Shown here in pieces: positions 7,967 through 9,728 of a stretch of DNA of 9,728 nt. Numbering within the stretch: position 1 is the first letter of the stretch; each line of letters begins with the position of its first letter. Position numbers and translations under genes: made by a program. The notes below the pieces were generated by a model. That model made no database searches, was not told the DNA's origin, and saw only the letters and a list, made by a program, of their open reading frames with translations. The stretch spans positions 1-9,728 of the forward strand of contig CAMLHB010000076.1 of NCBI GenBank assembly GCA_946479725.1. The letters are read 5' to 3'. The stretch is from an uncultured Actinomycetes bacterium. GTDB taxonomy: Bacteria > Actinomycetota > Thermoleophilia > Solirubrobacterales > 70-9.

Positions 7967-8068
7967 GTGCCGGTGGGGGCCACTGGGTCCTCAGCATGGA
8001 GCCGCGCCGGTAGCTCTTGAGGCGGTAGCCGGAGGCGATTCACGCGGCGGAGGTGCCCCCACCGGCAC
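7967..8068 (+). repeat. 14-base perfect inverted repeat enclosing 74 bases
   Basis: GTGCCGGTGGGGGC (7967-7980) is exactly complementary to GCCCCCACCGGCAC (8055-8068). The enclosed 74 bases contain a second complementary pair, GCCGCG (8001-8006) with CGCGGC (8043-8048), so the whole unit could fold into one long branched RNA or cruciform. It begins ten bases after the cassette's last stop and ends 75 bases before valS. Possible identities are a structured RNA or leader element, a terminator of the cassette, or a small non-autonomous element. No T-box consensus, tRNA-like T-arm or U-run is visible. Confidence 0.6.
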
Positions 8069-8081
8069 CCTCCCTTGAGCC

Positions 8082-8123
8082 CTTCCGACTTTCGCCCCAC
8101 CCCAGTGGGGACAAAGTCGGAAG
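8082..8123 (+). repeat. strong two-part hairpin upstream of valS
   Basis: CTTCCGACTTT (8082-8092) pairs perfectly with AAAGTCGGAAG (8113-8123). Inside it, CCCCAC (8095-8100) pairs with GTGGGG (8105-8110), with a four-base loop (CCCA) and a symmetrical two-by-two internal loop (CG opposite AC). This gives 17 base pairs in 42 bases. It ends eight bases before the candidate -10 of valS, so it could act as a terminator for the cassette, an operator overlapping the -35 region, or a dispersed REP-like repeat. There is no T-tract, which argues against a classic intrinsic terminator. Confidence 0.75.
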
Positions 8124-8131
8124 CGGCTATC

Positions 8132-8137
8132 TAGACT
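8132..8137 (+). promoter_or_regulatory. candidate -10 element of valS
   Basis: TAGACT, preceded by TATC, fits TANNNT and ends six bases before GTG 8144, the spacing expected if transcription starts on the start codon. No Shine-Dalgarno sequence lies between. A weak -35-like GGGACA (8107-8112) falls within the hairpin at 8082-8123. Confidence 0.45.
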
Positions 8138-8143
8138 CGCCGC

Positions 8144-9728
8144 GTGGACGCGGCGCAGCGGCAGAGGCTCGAGGAGACGACTCGCTACGACCCCTCGGAG
8201 GTGGAGGGGCGGATCTTCGGGGAGTGGATAGCGGGGGGGTACTTCCACCCGGAGGCGGAGGGGACGCCGGAAGAGAACTTCTCGGTGGCGATCCCGCCGC
8301 CGAACGTGACCGGGGCGCTGCACATGGGGCACGCGCTGAACGGGTCGATGCAGGATGCGCTGGTGCGGATGAACCGGATGCGGGGGAAGAACACGCTCTG
8401 GATCCTGGGGACCGACCACGCCGGGATCGCGACGCAGGCCGTGGTCGAGAAAGAGCTGCGAAAAGAAGGGAAAAGCCGCCATGACCTGGGACGGTCGGCC
8501 TTCGTCGAGCGGGTCTGGGAGTGGAAAGCCGAGTACGGCTCGCGGATCGTCGAGCAGTACAAGCGGCTCGGAGCCTCCTGCGACTACGAGCGCGAGCGCT
8601 TCACCCTCGACGAGGGCTACGTCAAGGCCGTCTATCGGGTCTTCAAGCAGCTATACGACAAGGGCTACGTCTACCGCGACAACTACATGGTCAACTGGGA
8701 CCCGGGCTCGCACTCGGCGATCTCCGACCTCGAGGTCGAGAACCGCGAGGTTGAGGATGCGCTCTACTCGATCGACTACCCGGTCGAGGGCTCCGATCGG
8801 GTGCTGACCGTCGCCACGGTGCGGCCGGAGACGATGCTGGCCGACACCGCGGTCGCCGTGAACCCGGGGGATGAGCGTTACGCCGACCTCGTCGGCAAGT
8901 TCTGCGTGCTGCCGCTGGTCGGCCGCCGGATCCCGATCATCGCCGACGACCACGTCGACGTCGAGTTCGGAACCGGGGCGCTGAAGATCACCCCGGGCCA
9001 CGACCCCAACGACTTCGAGATCGGCCGCAAGCACGGGCTGGAGGAGATCGGCGTGATCGGCCCCGACGGGCGGATGACTGAGGAGGCGGGCGAGTTCGCC
9101 GGCCTCACCGCCGCCGAGGCGCAGGAAGCGGTGGTCGCGGCGCTGCGGAACGAGGGGCGCCTCCGCGCCGAGGAGCCCTACACCCACTCGGTCCCCTTCT
9201 CGCACCGCTCGGGCGAGCGGATCGAGCCGCTGATCTCGCTGCAGTGGTTCTGCCGCATGGATGAGCTCGCGCAGCCGGCGATCGAGGTCGTCGAACGCGA
9301 CGAGGTCCACATCACGCCCCCGCAGTGGAAGCGCGTCTACCTCGACTGGATGCGGGAGATCCGCCCCTGGTGCATCTCCCGCCAGCTCTGGTGGGGGCAC
9401 CGGATCCCGGTCTGGTACTGCGACGCCTGCGGCGAGGTCTTCGTCGCCGAGGACCCGGCGGCGGCGCCCGAGCGCTGCGGGGCCTGCGGCGGCGAGCTGC
9501 GCCAGGAGGAGGATGTCCTCGACACCTGGTTCAGCTCGGCGATCTGGCCCTTCGCCACCCTGGGCTGGCCCGACGAGACCCCCGAGCTGCGCGCCTTCTA
9601 CCCGACCAGCTTCCTGACCACGGCGCGGGAGATCCTCTTCCTCTGGGTGGCGCGGATGATCATGACCGGGCTCGAGTTCCCCGGCGCGATCCCCTTCCGC
9701 GACGTCTACGTCCACTCGGTGATCCAGG
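8144..9728 (+). CDS. valS: valine--tRNA ligase, 5' part (runs off the window)
   Basis: The first 528 codons of a class I aminoacyl-tRNA synthetase that charges tRNA-Val with valine in the cytosol. The ATP-binding HIGH motif appears as HMGH (60-63) in PPPNVTGALHMGHALN (51-66), followed by TDHAGIATQ (90-98), diagnostic for ValS. The inserted CP1 editing domain, which hydrolyses mischarged threonine, follows (about 190-350, including TVATVRPETMLADTAVAV). WCISRQLWWGHRIPVWYCDACG leads to two Cys pairs (426/429 and 445/448), a likely zinc knuckle. The KMSKS loop and anticodon-binding domain lie beyond the window. GTG 8144 is the first possible start after the in-frame TAG at 8132-8134 and gives MDAAQRQRLEETTRYDPSEVEG. 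It lacks a ribosome-binding site and is probably leaderless. clpX and valS are close neighbours in many actinobacteria, so the genes between them here look inserted. Confidence 0.95.
   Translation, partial: MDAAQRQRLEETTRYDPSEVEGRIFGEWIAGGYFHPEAEGTPEENFSVAIPPPNVTGALHMGHALNGSMQDALVRMNRMRGKNTLWILGTDHAGIATQAVVEKELRKEGKSRHDLGRSAFVERVWEWKAEYGSRIVEQYKRLGASCDYERERFTLDEGYVKAVYRVFKQLYDKGYVYRDNYMVNWDPGSHSAISDLEVENREVEDALYSIDYPVEGSDRVLTVATVRPETMLADTAVAVNPGDERYADLVGKFCVLPLVGRRIPIIADDHVDVEFGTGALKITPGHDPNDFEIGRKHGLEEIGVIGPDGRMTEEAGEFAGLTAAEAQEAVVAALRNEGRLRAEEPYTHSVPFSHRSGERIEPLISLQWFCRMDELAQPAIEVVERDEVHITPPQWKRVYLDWMREIRPWCISRQLWWGHRIPVWYCDACGEVFVAEDPAAAPERCGACGGELRQEEDVLDTWFSSAIWPFATLGWPDETPELRAFYPTSFLTTAREILFLWVARMIMTGLEFPGAIPFRDVYVHSVIQ

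Noticed and set aside
8001..8050. tRNA gene or tRNA fragment as an insertion site
   Set aside because: GGCGATTCACGC only faintly recalls a T-arm; no GGTTCGANNCC, anticodon arm or acceptor pairing can be built.
7958..8143. T-box riboswitch upstream of valS
   Set aside because: The region is highly structured, but the conserved T-box sequence (AGGGTGGNACCGCG-like) and a specifier stem are not seen.
5549..8143. Insertion sequence or integrase-borne element carrying the cassette
   Set aside because: No transposase, integrase or matching flanking direct repeats were found by eye; foreign origin rests on composition and location only.
8651..9715. 354-codon open frame on the minus strand opposite valS
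   Set aside because: Antisense shadow of valS, which carries unmistakable synthetase motifs on the plus strand.

Overview
The window comes from a very GC-rich bacterium. The order of housekeeping genes (tig, clpP, clpX, valS), a caa3-type oxidase assembly gene and start sites without a ribosome-binding sequence point to a high-GC actinobacterium. A Thermoleophilia/Solirubrobacterales-like lineage is my best guess. The lineage is an inference; no rRNA or other decisive marker is present.

Layout, left to right. Positions 40-1063 hold a CtaG-like membrane protein for cytochrome oxidase assembly, overlapped by a 39-residue ORF. Positions 1076-3112 hold trigger factor (tig) and the protease subunit clpP. 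Positions 3156-4108 hold two translationally coupled GNAT acetyltransferases on the minus strand. They separate clpP from clpX (4262-5548), which appears to start at a CTG codon. Between clpX and valS lies a 2.6-kb segment (about 5549-8143) that looks like an accessory insertion. It has a 316-base leader, a 443-residue protein resembling the AIPR (abortive infection phage resistance) family, and a 252-residue protein with one C-terminal membrane segment. It ends in 186 bases packed with inverted repeats. valS, cut off by the window end, starts at 8144.

How the genes work together. Trigger factor and ClpXP form a protein-quality-control block: the chaperone receives nascent chains and the ClpX unfoldase feeds substrates into the ClpP chamber. 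ValS is ordinary translation machinery. The AIPR-like and membrane-anchored pair does not belong to this theme. It is the best candidate here for an undescribed system, plausibly a two-gene phage-defence module with a sensor or nuclease-like component and a membrane component. That function is inferred from family resemblance and architecture only.

Regulatory pattern. tig, clpP and valS all lack a convincing Shine-Dalgarno sequence, and each has a TAGNNT hexamer 6-9 bases before its start codon. This fits leaderless or near-leaderless transcription. clpX and both cassette genes instead have clear Shine-Dalgarno sequences.
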